20,153 nt of DNA. Source: Gnetum montanum. Its lineage: Eukaryota > Streptophyta > Gnetopsida > Gnetales > Gnetaceae. The stretch lies in contig MNCI01007739.1 of the NCBI GenBank assembly GCA_015680685.1, positions 197,101 through 217,253 on the forward strand. Reading direction: 5' to 3'. The notes under the pieces were generated by a model. It did no database searches. It worked only from the letters and a program-made list of their open reading frames with translations, and was not told where the DNA came from. How positions within the stretch are numbered: position 1 is the stretch's first letter; each line of letters opens with the position of its first letter. Of the stretch, positions 8,480 to 17,948 are shown piece after piece. The position numbers and the translations under genes were made by a program.

Positions 8480-10609
8480 AAGCCCATTTGATCTTTGAAT
8501 GTTTCGTAAGCCTATTATTCTTCTTGGTCTTATTTTGTCACACGTTGATTGCAATTGCTAACTTTTCTTGAACTACACATACTTTTATTAACTTTGTTAA
8601 CTCTAGTGAACTACTCTCTAAGTTGATGGATACTTTCTTCAAGTATGTTCTTCTGCTTTTCAATGTTCGTCAAACTTGAATTTACTATAGCAATTCTTTG
8701 GTTCTCTTCCTCTAATGCAGTAATGGCCTTAGCATGTCCATACATTTGGGCTTTTGCTACAGAGGTTTTTCACACTAATTTCTCCTTCTTCATCTTCATT
8801 TGTCTTTTCTTGTTCATCAATTGACCAATCTATTCATCTTTGAATTGTGCCAACTATTCAGGTGCAATGTGCCATGTAGGGTCTTATTTTTTGATTCTCA
8901 ATATAGCTGATTCTTCTTGTAACCTCTATACCTTTCTTTTTATGTGTTTCATCCTTATTTCTTCCATAACTAGCTTGCCTTTTATGGATATTAATTTAGA
9001 CTATACTAAAGTGATATCAAAAATATTTTCCATAACTTGTCCTATTTATAGGAGTCTCTCCAATGCATCTTCATGTTCTACAGTGATCACTAAAATTTCA
9101 AATAAGGTTTCTACATCTTTGGGTCTAATAATATTATTCCAAATAAGGTTTCTACAATTCCAAATAAGGTTTTCTACAATGAAAACATCTTTGGCTTTAA
9201 TAATATTCAATGATTTTCTATAGTGAAAACATTGAATGATTTTTTAATGTGATTAGTTATAACTTTAGTTGCTCTAGTTGCATCTTGATGTTGTATGATC
9301 ATCATAGTGTCTCCTTCTCTAGTTTCTAACATTACATGAAATGATGTAGCATTTTTTGATAGCTATTGTGCCTAGTCATCATCTTCTCCTTCTTGTAAAG
9401 ATACTTGACAACTTGTAGCTCCTATGGATGAAATAGGTTTGTTGGAATCATCTCTAACTCTATACATGTTTGAGACTTCCTTGCTATTGCAACTTATTAT
9501 TTCTACTATCTACTATAGATGGTTCATTGAAGATCTATAATCTTATTATGCTAGTAAAGCACTTTGTCCTACTCTTTCCGCAACTAGGGTTGACCCACTA
9601 GTTCCTACCTATTCTAGGTCTATGACTAGAATGTTTATCATTGGTGTTGATCTTGCTGCAACTTGAGTGCCTGCTAGTTTCTCTACTTAAATTTTCATAG
9701 GTGGCATTGGCTTAGAGAATTTAGAATATGAAGCATGAAAAACATCATTGATGTAGCCCAAAATTTCTACTTTTCTACATAACTTTCTAATAAGATAAGG
9801 AAATGGCAAAGTAGATTTTTCTACCTTTCTCTCCTTAAACCTGATCTATATTTCAAAAAAAAAAAAGAAAAAAAAATACATGGGTTATGTTAGCTTGGAA
9901 TTTCTTCATCAAGATAGTGTTTCCTTTAGTAGCATAGGTGTAAATTTAGTTAAGTCTCTTTGTTGGAAAAATATGATATGTTCAAATTTTGAAATAGATC
10001 TTTTCCATAGTAGATAACCCGCTATATTCTTTTCTATGGTTTTTTATGTCCTATGCAACCATAAGTTTCATGCATCTATTTTAGACTGTGTAGATATGTG
10101 AGCAATATTGGCCCCAACATTTGGTAAATTTAGTGCACACTTACTTCAATTCAATAGGGAAAGGTCCCTCCCTCGATCTTTATAGTGGCATTATCTTGCT
10201 TATTCTACCAAAATTGCTAGACTTTCTCCAAATACCATTCATGATTGCTTGAGATAGTTGATCATAGGGGTAAGGCTTGAAGTTATTTACAAACCTCTTC
10301 ACGTGTCAACTCCATGATTGATCCAAAATTAAGTTCCACTATCACAGTGGACATGATGGACTTCTCTTGAATAACTTGAAGACACTCGTTCAAGAATGTT
10401 AGGTGTTGTTCTTTTTCTAAAGCTAGTGATGCATTAGCTTCTACTTGTGTAGATTACCATGTCACATGTGTGTGTTGATGGATGCTATATGAATGTGCTT
10501 CTTTCTCTATAGGAGGAGTTTGTTTATTGTCTCATCCTCTACCTCTTTCTCTAGGTCTCTTCTCCCTTGGTTATGATGATGCTTTAGTTTTGGATCTCTT
10601 TGGTGGCAT
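8480..10609 (-). pseudogene. Third ORF of element E2, transposon-encoded, function unknown, broken
   Basis: The ATG at 10609 opens MPPKRSKTKASS, then a stop, then a basic PREKRPRERGRG head. After further readable blocks (ASLALEKEQHLTFLNE; STVIVELNFGSIMELTREEV) comes a well-preserved stretch at about 9690-9835 with STLPFPYLIRKLCRKVEI and GYINDVFHASYSK. The LPFPYLIRKLC pattern resembles the FPxLITxLCxxAGV segment of the family named 'putative plant transposon protein', often found with Athila-type elements; that match is from memory and tentative. At about 8590-8870 a frame reads as a coiled coil (AITALEEENQRIAIV; IEKQKNILEESIHQLRE). That frame differs from the N-terminal one, so at least one net frameshift lies between, and many single stops interrupt the whole. 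It is not gag by any motif I see (no CCHC knuckle). The start is supported by a conserved block around the ATG shared with the E1 copy at 14657. Confidence 0.6.
9097..9207. repeat. Nested short tandem duplications inside the third ORF
   Basis: TTCCAAATAAGGTTTCTACA-like units occur at 9097-9115, 9137-9157 and 9158-9179. The adjoining CATCTTTGGGTCTAATAATA at 9114 recurs as CATCTTTGGCTTTAATAATA at 9186, a 72-bp offset. A further short duplication (AATGATTTT around GTGAAAACATTG) follows at about 9210-9245. Such expansions shift the reading frame and could explain the frame change between the two ends of the ORF. Confidence 0.8.
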
Positions 10610-11189
10610 TTGTAATCATAAGAAAATTTAAGATTACTCAAAAATTCTAGAAAAATTCCTAATGGGTCATAATCATTAATTAGTTTTTGGGTATGATTAA
10701 AAATATTGGATATAATCAATTCATTCTCAATTTGGATTGTAGAGTTTGGAAAATTTGTTAATTCGAAAACAAAGCTTTATTTAGAAAAAAAAACCTTATT
10801 ACATAATTGATTGAAAATAATTTTATTTTAACAATCTATCAGTATCTTTGATTTATTGTTTAAAATGTATTTGAATGAATAATTGAAAAGAATCATTAAG
10901 TTTATTAGTTTACATTATATCATAACATTATTATTTCTTATTGTTCTTCCAAGTATTAGAGAATTTTAGCATAATTAGTAAAAACTATTCATGACCCTCT
11001 CTTCCACAATTGAGATGGTCACTCTGTGAGAAAAAAGAATCAAGAATGGCTCAAATCGAATGTATAGTAAGGAAGATATGGGAATTTGAAGTTTGTTAGA
11101 CAAAGAAACAACATAACCTCTCCTTACATGAAATGATGAAATGAAACATTTTTTCAATGGTCCATGCATATAATAGATTTTTTTTGGAT

Positions 11190-11256
11190 TGATATCATAG
11201 ATATGACATCATTGATGTGATATTGCAAAGCCTCATATATCATATCTATGATATCA
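11190..11256. repeat. 17-bp perfect inverted repeat
   Basis: TGATATCATAGATATGA at 11190-11206 is the exact reverse complement of TCATATCTATGATATCA at 11240-11256, with a 33-base loop. Similar ATCATATCTATGAT words occur at 7251-7265 in the U3 part of LTR-C copy 2. It could form a stem in RNA or a cruciform in DNA. AT-rich composition lowers its surprise value, but 17 perfect pairs is long for chance. Confidence 0.8.
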
Positions 11257-12065
11257 TCATTGAAATTTTTAAAATTTTTGCAGAATTTGATAGAAAAAAT
11301 GAATGGAACGAGCAATTTAGAAGGTATAAAGATGGTCCAAAGGGTTATTGATCATAGATGATGCTTAGAATGTGAGAAATTAATATTAAAACTATATTAA
11401 AGAAGCAATTTAGGAAGCTAAGTTAACAAATATTTTAGAAGATGGTTTGATCAAAATTGTTGAACTTATGAGTGAGTATGAAAATGTAGGGAAACAATGA
11501 TGATTGCTTGAGTATTTAGGAGGTAGAATATGATATGGAATTAGCCATCAAGTATGAAACACAAAATTTATGCAACTGGGTTCTCCCCAAAGTAGGCTCC
11601 TGCCCTTAATACCCTTGTATAACTACACCTACAAGTGTCCATGAGCACTTAATGAGTTGAATGTAAATCATACCTATCTTCCAAAATACACATATTAGTA
11701 TTGTACCAAAAATAAAATAACACTAAAATATACAAAACCATTAAATTATAACTATATATAATAGTGAGATGGAATGGTAGTAGTAGGAATTACAGAAAAT
11801 GAAGCATGATGTGTCTTACTATAAGCATAATGAATTCTATGTGTAATGCATAATTGAAATGATCATTAGCCTTTCTATCCAAGATCCAAACAAAGTTCAT
11901 ACTAGTTATCAGTGACATCGCATTGTATCATCATAAAACTAACAACCATAAGACTATCACAACTGCAAGGAAATAGTATTACTTGGCAATGAAGTACTAG
12001 GAAGCAATTTATTAACTACATTGTTTATTTAAAAGGATACTTGGCCATTGGATAGAGGAGTGCCT

Positions 12066-12278
12066 TAATGCATAGGTAACATGCCTTTTTAGCCTCATAA
12101 CCAATGTGAGTCCAAAAAACCTTGAAATTCCTAAGAAGTTTCCTACCTTCAAGCATGGGTAACATTTCTTTCCAATAGAACCCTTGGAAATTTTTATTTT
12201 GTGTATTTATTCTATTATTACTATGTCAACCTTATCAAAGGACTACCTTTAGGCATGGGTAACATGTCTTTCTAGTGA
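12066..12278. repeat. Three spaced copies of a CATGGGTAACAT motif
   Basis: GCATAGGTAACATGCCTTTT at about 12070, AAGCATGGGTAACATTTCTT at 12151 and AGGCATGGGTAACATGTCTT at 12251 lie 80-100 bp apart, each preceded by CC-TT-rich sequence. Spacer B1 has a clear single copy at 15921 (AGGCATGGGTAACTTATCTT). The unit seems to have been multiplied within B2. Confidence 0.65.
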
Positions 12279-12858
12279 CATGGCAAGGAAATACTTTTTA
12301 GAACATGCTTTCATATTTTGTTAGAACTCAAGTAAATAATATAACTTATCAGCATAATAAGACTCATAGTAGTAGCTTTGGAGAATCCAAAAATCTCCTT
12401 GATGTCACACCCTTGTCATTTCCACTTGGTTCTTTACCTTTCCATCCAAACATAATGATCATCAATTTATTTTAGTTTTATTATAGAAATAATTTTATTA
12501 TGTCCATGGAAAGAACATCTTATTATTGGAAATGGGTGGATGCATGATGTAGACTCATTGTACATATAATAAATCCTTTAATGATTTGATAACACAGGGT
12601 GAAGTTCTAATTGTTTCAACTACATCATGTTTATTCCTTTATACTTTGTTATAAAGACTAATAAAAATATGTACATGAGAAATAGAAAAACTATAGAAAT
12701 AATGAGAAATACGTAAGAATAGAAAAACATATAAAGAATCTAAACAATATTAATGAATGAAAAAGGATAAGAAATGTGGAAATTTTGAAATAATAGAAAA
12801 GATATTAAGGAATGTATAAAATACCAAAAATTTAGAAAAGTATGACAAAAATTATTGA

Positions 12859-14064
12859 TGAGTGGTGAGGTACCCCTACGCTTAATCATACGAATCATGA
12901 AGCATTCACATGTGATCTGATTGAATTCCATGGACTCTATAATTTTTTGATGCACTAGTTCACTAGGAAGTAAACTAGGTATTGAGAACATTCATTGTCT
13001 TCCCAACTACACCTGTGAAGCTCAAGGGTATGGTTTAAGTGTAATTGAGGCACATGATTTTTTATCATTTTATAGTTTATGGTTTGGGTGCTTGAAATAA
13101 ATAGGATAGAGAATAAAGTAATTTAATATCTAATTTAATCGAATTGACTAACTATTATTCAACTCATCCTAACATAAGTATCTAGTCCCACTTAGTGCAC
13201 ACATCTTGAACACATATAACATTGCTAGGTTACCAAGTGTTAAGCACGGATGGGATTACCAAATGTCATAAACATGCTTAAAGTGGTTGTACTTATGTGT
13301 TTACTTAATTATTATTTAGCTTATCTCACTTACTTACTTAATTAGTGTAATTGCTAAGGAACATTGAATAAAATAACTGAAAACATTAGATGCATGAATA
13401 AAACATTTAAGCTATTTATAATGTTATAATGTTTATCAAGAAGCTCATATTTATTGTTGTACACACTATCATGCTCAAGTACACTAGTTATCAAATAAAG
13501 ATCCATACACTCAATAACTCTTATTATGGGCACTAAGAAAATATTCTAACTTTTGAATGTAAAAACTACAAGAGCTTCACTGCAACTATGACAAGACATC
13601 CCCTAAACATCAAGGGTTGGCACATATTTATAGGTAACAACAGGCCTTGCATCAATGGGGCCATGTCAATGGATCAAACGATGCATCAACAAGGCCTATT
13701 CTTTAGACATGGAAGGTGTCTAATCCTTTATCATTTTGGACCAAGAGGCAATGGTTGTATGCCTAATTGTGTCATTGGTGTAGTGAATTATTCCTACTCT
13801 TTTGCAAAGTTTTCTAATAAGGCATGGGAAGGGCAGGGTTTTCCTTCCACATTAATTCTCTTTAAAATACCTTTCTATCTCTAGATAGATTACTTGTGGA
13901 AGCTTTGTTCGAAATTTTTTGCTTAGAGTGGCACATGCCTAGGTGGAGAGGGTAGTCATGTTACTAGGTCTCACCATCGGATTGAGGTGATAGGTTGCTA
14001 TCTTGAAATATATGTGCTCTGCCTATATAAGTGCACCAAAATCTATGTGGTCAACCAAATAACA
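12859..14064 (-). mobile_element. LTR-C copy 4, 3' LTR of element E1
   Basis: The left end TGAGTGGTGAGGTACCCC and the right end AAATAACA give a TG...CA element of 1206 bp. On the minus strand it begins TGTTATTTGG. The TATA box is at 13623-13634. Directly right of it on the plus strand come CTATTGGG and the pyrimidine run that is the complement of the polypurine tract, then the third ORF, spacer and pol of E1. That order (pol, spacer, ORF, purine tract, LTR) makes it the 3' LTR of E1. A CTATATAAG at 14023-14031 gives a second, plus-strand TATA-like sequence near the right edge. The 98-codon plus-strand frame at 13588-13884 lies within the LTR and is taken as fortuitous. Confidence 0.75.
13623..13634 (-). 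promoter_or_regulatory. TATA box of LTR-C copy 4
   Basis: The minus strand reads CCTATAAATATG, the best match of the three copies to a plant TATA box. It would place the transcript start near 13600 and divide the LTR into a U3 of about 430 bp and an R plus U5 of about 750 bp. Confidence 0.6.
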
Positions 14065-14657
14065 CTATTGGGCCCCCTCCTTTTTCACCTTTGAATTAGC
14101 TTGCATAGAAAATTCTACCAATTGTGTCCCAGAATCAGGCAACCCAAGAGCTTGTGTGATGGCTTCAATCGAGTAGGACACCTGAATGTCATTGATCTTC
14201 ATAGTGGAATCTACTTTTTGTTGTTCTAGAAGAGGTATGTCTCTTTCATGTATCACTCTCTATTGGAAGTGATGAATGGCTACATGCAAGAAGTTTGCAA
14301 TTATGTCTTTACCTATGTTGGAGCATTCTCTAAGAATGGCTTGAGGTTTAGTTCTTAGATAATTGAGTGTTGGACATTACAAGGCCATATTGTGTTAAGG
14401 TAGGCTTGTGTCAATGTGACCTTAAGTCTTGGTATGGGCTGTGGTGCCTCTCTTGAATGTGATAATTCTATTGTAGCCTCTTCCTTAGGAATCTATTGAA
14501 TAGATTCCACTTTAGGCTCCTCCAGAAGAGGTCTTGTTGCATAGGTTTCTTCTACTTATTCCTAGGCTTGTTCTTTCTAGCCCTTTCTAGCTTTGGACCG
14601 TTTCTCCCTTTATTGAGATGGTCCTTCCTCCTATAGTTGTTTTGATCATGGTGCCAT
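14065..14657 (-). pseudogene. Third ORF of element E1, shortened and broken
   Basis: The ATG at 14657 reads MAP then a stop, within a block (ATTACAGATGGCACCA) that matches the start of the E2 version (ATTACAAATGCCACCA). The next 40 codons or so, in a shifted frame, recall the basic head of E2 (REKRSKARKG against REKRPRERGRG). Then come EEATIELSHSREAPQPIP, ILRECSNIGKDIIANFLHVA and a 63-codon clean stretch from 14256 with IHERDIPLLEQQKV, SYSIEAITQALGLPDSGT and NSKVKKEGAQ. At about 590 bp it is much shorter than the 2.1 kb E2 version, so the middle was probably deleted. The final codons overlap the polypurine tract. Function is unknown. Confidence 0.5.
14071..14084 (-). other. Polypurine tract candidate of element E1
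   Basis: The minus strand reads AAAAAGGAGGGGGCC just before the LTR start, overlapping the last codons of the third ORF. A purine run in this position primes plus-strand DNA synthesis in LTR retrotransposons. Eight bases (CCAATAG with flanks) separate it from the TG of the LTR, more than usual, so either the LTR edge or the tract has mutated. The E0 copy shows a shorter run at the same place. Confidence 0.5.
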
Positions 14658-16805
14658 CTGTAATTACAGCATGACGATTAGTTAGCAATTATTGTGCAGC
14701 ATGAAACAATCAAGATACCTTATCTTGTTAGGAAAGTTACACCTAGCCTAGTTCTGATTATGGTTGGTTTGATCAATTTTAATCATTAGTTTATTTATAT
14801 TTGATATTAATAAGTGATTAGAGTTATACTAGAGGTTTTTGGAAGGGTTAAAATTTGAAAAATTGATGGTTAAATATTATTGTATTCATTAACCCTTTAG
14901 GGGAAAAAATTTTCATTAGAAACCTTAAGGTTTTCAACCCCCAAAACTAAAAGCTTACTGTTGGTAGCTACAAGATTAAAGAATAGGATGATGTGGACAA
15001 ATGGTTGAAAATTTGTGGGCTTTGGAAGGTTTGGGGCTCTAAAAATTGGCACAAACGCCTCTCTTGTTGGGAAGAAAATGATAAAAATTACAAAGTGTTT
15101 AGTGGTATTTATAGATTTTGTGTGTTGTGTCAACAAGGCTCCATTGATAGAGTCGACTACAGCAACTAAGCCTAGTTGATGCAATTGTTAATCATAGTTG
15201 AATTTGGTAAAACTTTGAAAATACAAGGAGTTTTTGAGTGAAATGGGGGTTAAATGGAAGTCCAAAAATCCATGAACATGATGAAAATACTAGAAGAGGG
15301 TGTTGGAGTTTAGAAAATTCAGAAAATTAAGAAATTGGTTAGAGAATGAAGTTTTATAAAATTTTAAGGAGCACAGAGTTGGACGCACAATGTGGCTCAT
15401 GAAAGATATGATTTCAACAATGTCTAAGGTAAAGAGTTTAACTATCCAAACCAAGAGATATGCAAGTGGATCCTCCCCATAGTAGGCACATGCCCTTTTT
15501 GCTCTTACATAACCTTAACTAAGGAGTTAGTGGGCCCCATAATTGATTAATGATTATGAAAAGTTAAGGGCCAACTATGAAGAATCTATCTAAGAATTCC
15601 AACACAACAAACTAAGACATCTAGCATAACATGGAAACTGGTAGTAAGGTGAGTGATGGACAACATAAGTGGATGATTGAGAGGATGGAATTCAATCCCA
15701 AATCTTGGTCACATGAACTCTCTTGCAAAAAGTATGTTTAAATGAACTGATAAAGCCCAACCTTAGTCTAGACTAAAACCAACCACTTTCAGTGACTTTG
15801 CATCATAACTTTGAAACTAGTACACTCCTCAAATCACAAGCATGCATCATAGATTAAACACCATTCCTAATTTAGGGGAAAGTAGGAAGTAATAAAGGGC
15901 CTTAGTTAGAGGGGACCTTTAGGCATGGGTAACTTATCTTTCTAGTCTCATAACTAGTGCTTGTAGCCTGTTATTCTATCTAAGGGATGTGCTTTGAATT
16001 TCCATTTTTCTCTTTTTTTTAATGTTTTTTTCAATGGGAACCACACCATGCAAAGACTTATGTCAATTTCCTGGCATTGGATGATGTGGAATGGTAAGAA
16101 ATTCATGAAAACATACAAGTGCATAAGCAAGTAGATAGGAACAAAGAGTATTGAATCCCCTTGAGGTCACATCTTTTTCAAACCTTTGAATCCTTTCCAA
16201 GTTCAGAAACTAGCAAGGTCACATGTTTGTTTATAGTTTTATTAATGAAAAGGGACCACATATTCTTGAAATAAGGAAAATGATAGAGGTTGTGGATGGG
16301 TGGATGACATGGCCTCATTGCATGTTCTATGAAAAATAAATCATGTCATAGTCATGAAACATTAGAATTCAAAAATAGAAACCAGAAATTAGTAATCAAA
16401 ACATTAAGCACAAACCAACATTAGTAAACAAAACATTGGCACTGTGTCGTGCGGTAATAAAGCAGTTTTATTAGAAAAAATTATGACAAGTCACACCAAA
16501 ATAAAGTAAAATATATAAGAAAGTATAAAATATTCAAGAAAGATAAAACATACTAAAGATGTTGTAAAACAAAAAATTTAGAAAATTAATAGAGTGAAAA
16601 ACCAAAAAGGAGCAAAAATCAACAAAGTGTAAAACAAAAATATGTAAAAAAATGAAAAAATTAAAAAAAATTTGAAAAACTGAGTCATGTGCATGGTTAG
16701 CATGGATTTTCATCTTCCCCAAGATTGAGTTGAAGGGAGGAGATGTGAAACATAGAGCATGGTCGTTCATCTAATGAGGTATTAGTCACAGTAGCTTACT
16801 TTGGC
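14658..16805 (-). mobile_element. Spacer B1 between integrase and third ORF of E1
   Basis: About 2.1 kb of noncoding DNA, homologous in ordered blocks to 10611-12858. On the minus strand it begins after the pol stop (about 16806), crosses a long A/T-rich stretch (16440-16680) and ends at the ATG of the third ORF. A TATA-like CTATAAATACC lies at 15104-15114. An alternative reading is an LTR of 2054 bp: TG at 14659, CA at 16712, a purine run GGGGAAGA next to it and a TGGCACC resembling a primer-binding site. I prefer the spacer reading because LTR-C already occupies the LTR position and TGGCACC is part of the conserved ORF start. The frames at 14897-15184 and 16534-16770 are not recognisable proteins. 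Confidence 0.6.
15104..15114 (-). promoter_or_regulatory. TATA-like box upstream of the third ORF
   Basis: The minus strand reads CTATAAATACC about 450 bases before the ATG at 14657. In spacer B2 the roughly corresponding place (about 11165-11176) reads CTATTATATGC. If real it would give the third ORF its own transcript, separate from the LTR-driven one. Evidence is only the motif and its rough position. Confidence 0.35.
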
Positions 16806-17948
16806 TCAAGGAAAGATTTCACTAGTTGGATGTTGACCAACTACTTTTTGTTTGGGCTTAGGTTTGTAGATTAACATGGCCCTAGATGGAAAGGTTTTAT
16901 CAATTATATAAGGCTCATTCCATAATGTTTGGAACTCTTTTTTTTTTAGGTACATGTGTGGGGTTCCAGTAGAGAACCTTATCTCTAGGTTGAAATTTTA
17001 CTTTTTGTATTCTAAGAACATGATGCAACTTGTTGTATGTCTTGTGCACTTCATTCAAAAATAGGGCCACTAATTGGTTTTCATCTACCACATTTAGGTT
17101 AATCAATCTTTCTCTTTGTGCTAGGCTTAGGTTAAGATCCAAGTCATAGGCTATTGAAAGTGTATGAAGCTTAGATTGGACTAAAAATGTTGGAAGTTTT
17201 TCATACACTAGCTCATAGGGAGAGTATCCCATAAGGATTTTTCACATTGAGTGGTAGGCCCAGAGGACCTCATTGAGCTTTGTGCTCCACTATTATATAT
17301 TTTATTATAGTCCTTATTAGAATCTTTGTGATTTTCCTATTGGTAACTTCTACTTGACCATTGGCTTGGGGATGATAAGGTGTTGTTAATTTATGTTCAA
17401 CCCCCAAGCATTGCATCAACTTTCGAAAGGTCATACCTGTGAAATGGGTTTCATTGTCAGAAATCACTACACATGGCACACCAAACCTATTTACAATGTG
17501 TTATATAATTCAAGTAGCAGTGGATGATGTATAGTTAGTGACAACTTCTTCTCATTTGATTGGACATGGGTGTGATGGGACCCATAAAGTCTATGCCCCA
17601 TATGTCAAAGGGCTCCAGTGGTTAAATCCACTATTGAGGATCCTCCATTTGAGTGATCATCCTATCATCTTGTTGATGGTGTTTACAAGATTGAATAAAC
17701 TAGTGGGGATTCTTAAATATTGTAGGCTAATAGTATCCTTCCATTAGGATTTTTATGGTCATGCATATTGTTGCATAGTGGCCTCTACAAGGTCCTTCAT
17801 GAGCATCCTATAGAACATGCAATTAGTTTGCATTAGGGACATACCAATGAACCAAGCCATCGGTGCATACCTTATAAAGATGTTTATTGATTTCCATGAA
17901 GTACTTTTCCTAATGAAGAAACTATTATTTCTTCCTAATGTCCAAATC
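16806..17948 (-). pseudogene. Ty3/gypsy integrase, broken
   Basis: The integrase would insert the reverse-transcribed element into host DNA. Read leftwards: a zinc-binding HHCC remnant (DAHEGPCRGHYATIC, normally CHEGPCGGHYA), then FDIWGIDFMGPIT with the first catalytic Asp at about 17591, VVISDNETHFTG with the second Asp at about 17458, and YHPQANGQVEVTNRK with the Glu at about 17350. The second Asp and Glu are 36 codons apart, the expected D-35-E spacing. The first two Asp are only about 44 codons apart, so a little is probably lost. Next come GYSPYELVYEKLP, LAQRERLINLNVVDEN and, after a frameshift at the poly-T run near 16930-16940, FQTLWNEPYIIDKTFPS, the C-terminal GPY motif, ending at a stop at 16806. 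Several frames and stops are needed. The GPY end and the lack of any chromodomain point to the Athila/Tat side of the family. Confidence 0.9.

Larger units (their letters stand above)
10611..12858 (-). mobile_element. Spacer B2, noncoding region before the third ORF of E2
   Basis: This is the counterpart of the region 14659 to about 16600. Shared blocks in the same order are the ATG-proximal TGTAAT at 10611; ATGCAACTGGGTTCTCCCCA with AGTAGGCTCCTGCCCTT near 11570-11610 (compare 15460-15500); GGCATGGGTAACAT; TGATGTCACACCCTTG-like at 12400 (compare GAGGTCACATC at 16160); GGGTGGATGCATGATGTAGACTCATTG at 12535 (compare GGGTGGATGACATGGCCTCATTG at 16300); and an AAAATTTAGAAAA-rich end. Short open frames here (10975-11169, 12740-12991) have no recognisable content. 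At 12858 the homology is cut by the end of LTR-C copy 4. Function is unknown; in Athila/Tat-type elements long noncoding spacers flank the extra ORF. Confidence 0.6.

Noticed and set aside
13588-13884. 98-codon plus-strand frame
   Set aside because: It lies wholly inside LTR-C copy 4, across its TATA box, and shows no protein family pattern.
14650-14656. TGGCACC on the minus strand as a primer-binding site next to an LTR end at 14659
   Set aside because: The same bases are part of the start of the third ORF, conserved in E2 as ATGCCACCA, and LTR-C already fills the LTR role for this element.
16534-16770. 78-codon minus-strand frame with an F-rich, membrane-like end
   Set aside because: It lies after the pol stop in spacer B1. 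The hydrophobic part is the translation of a simple A-rich stretch, and spacer B2 does not keep it open.
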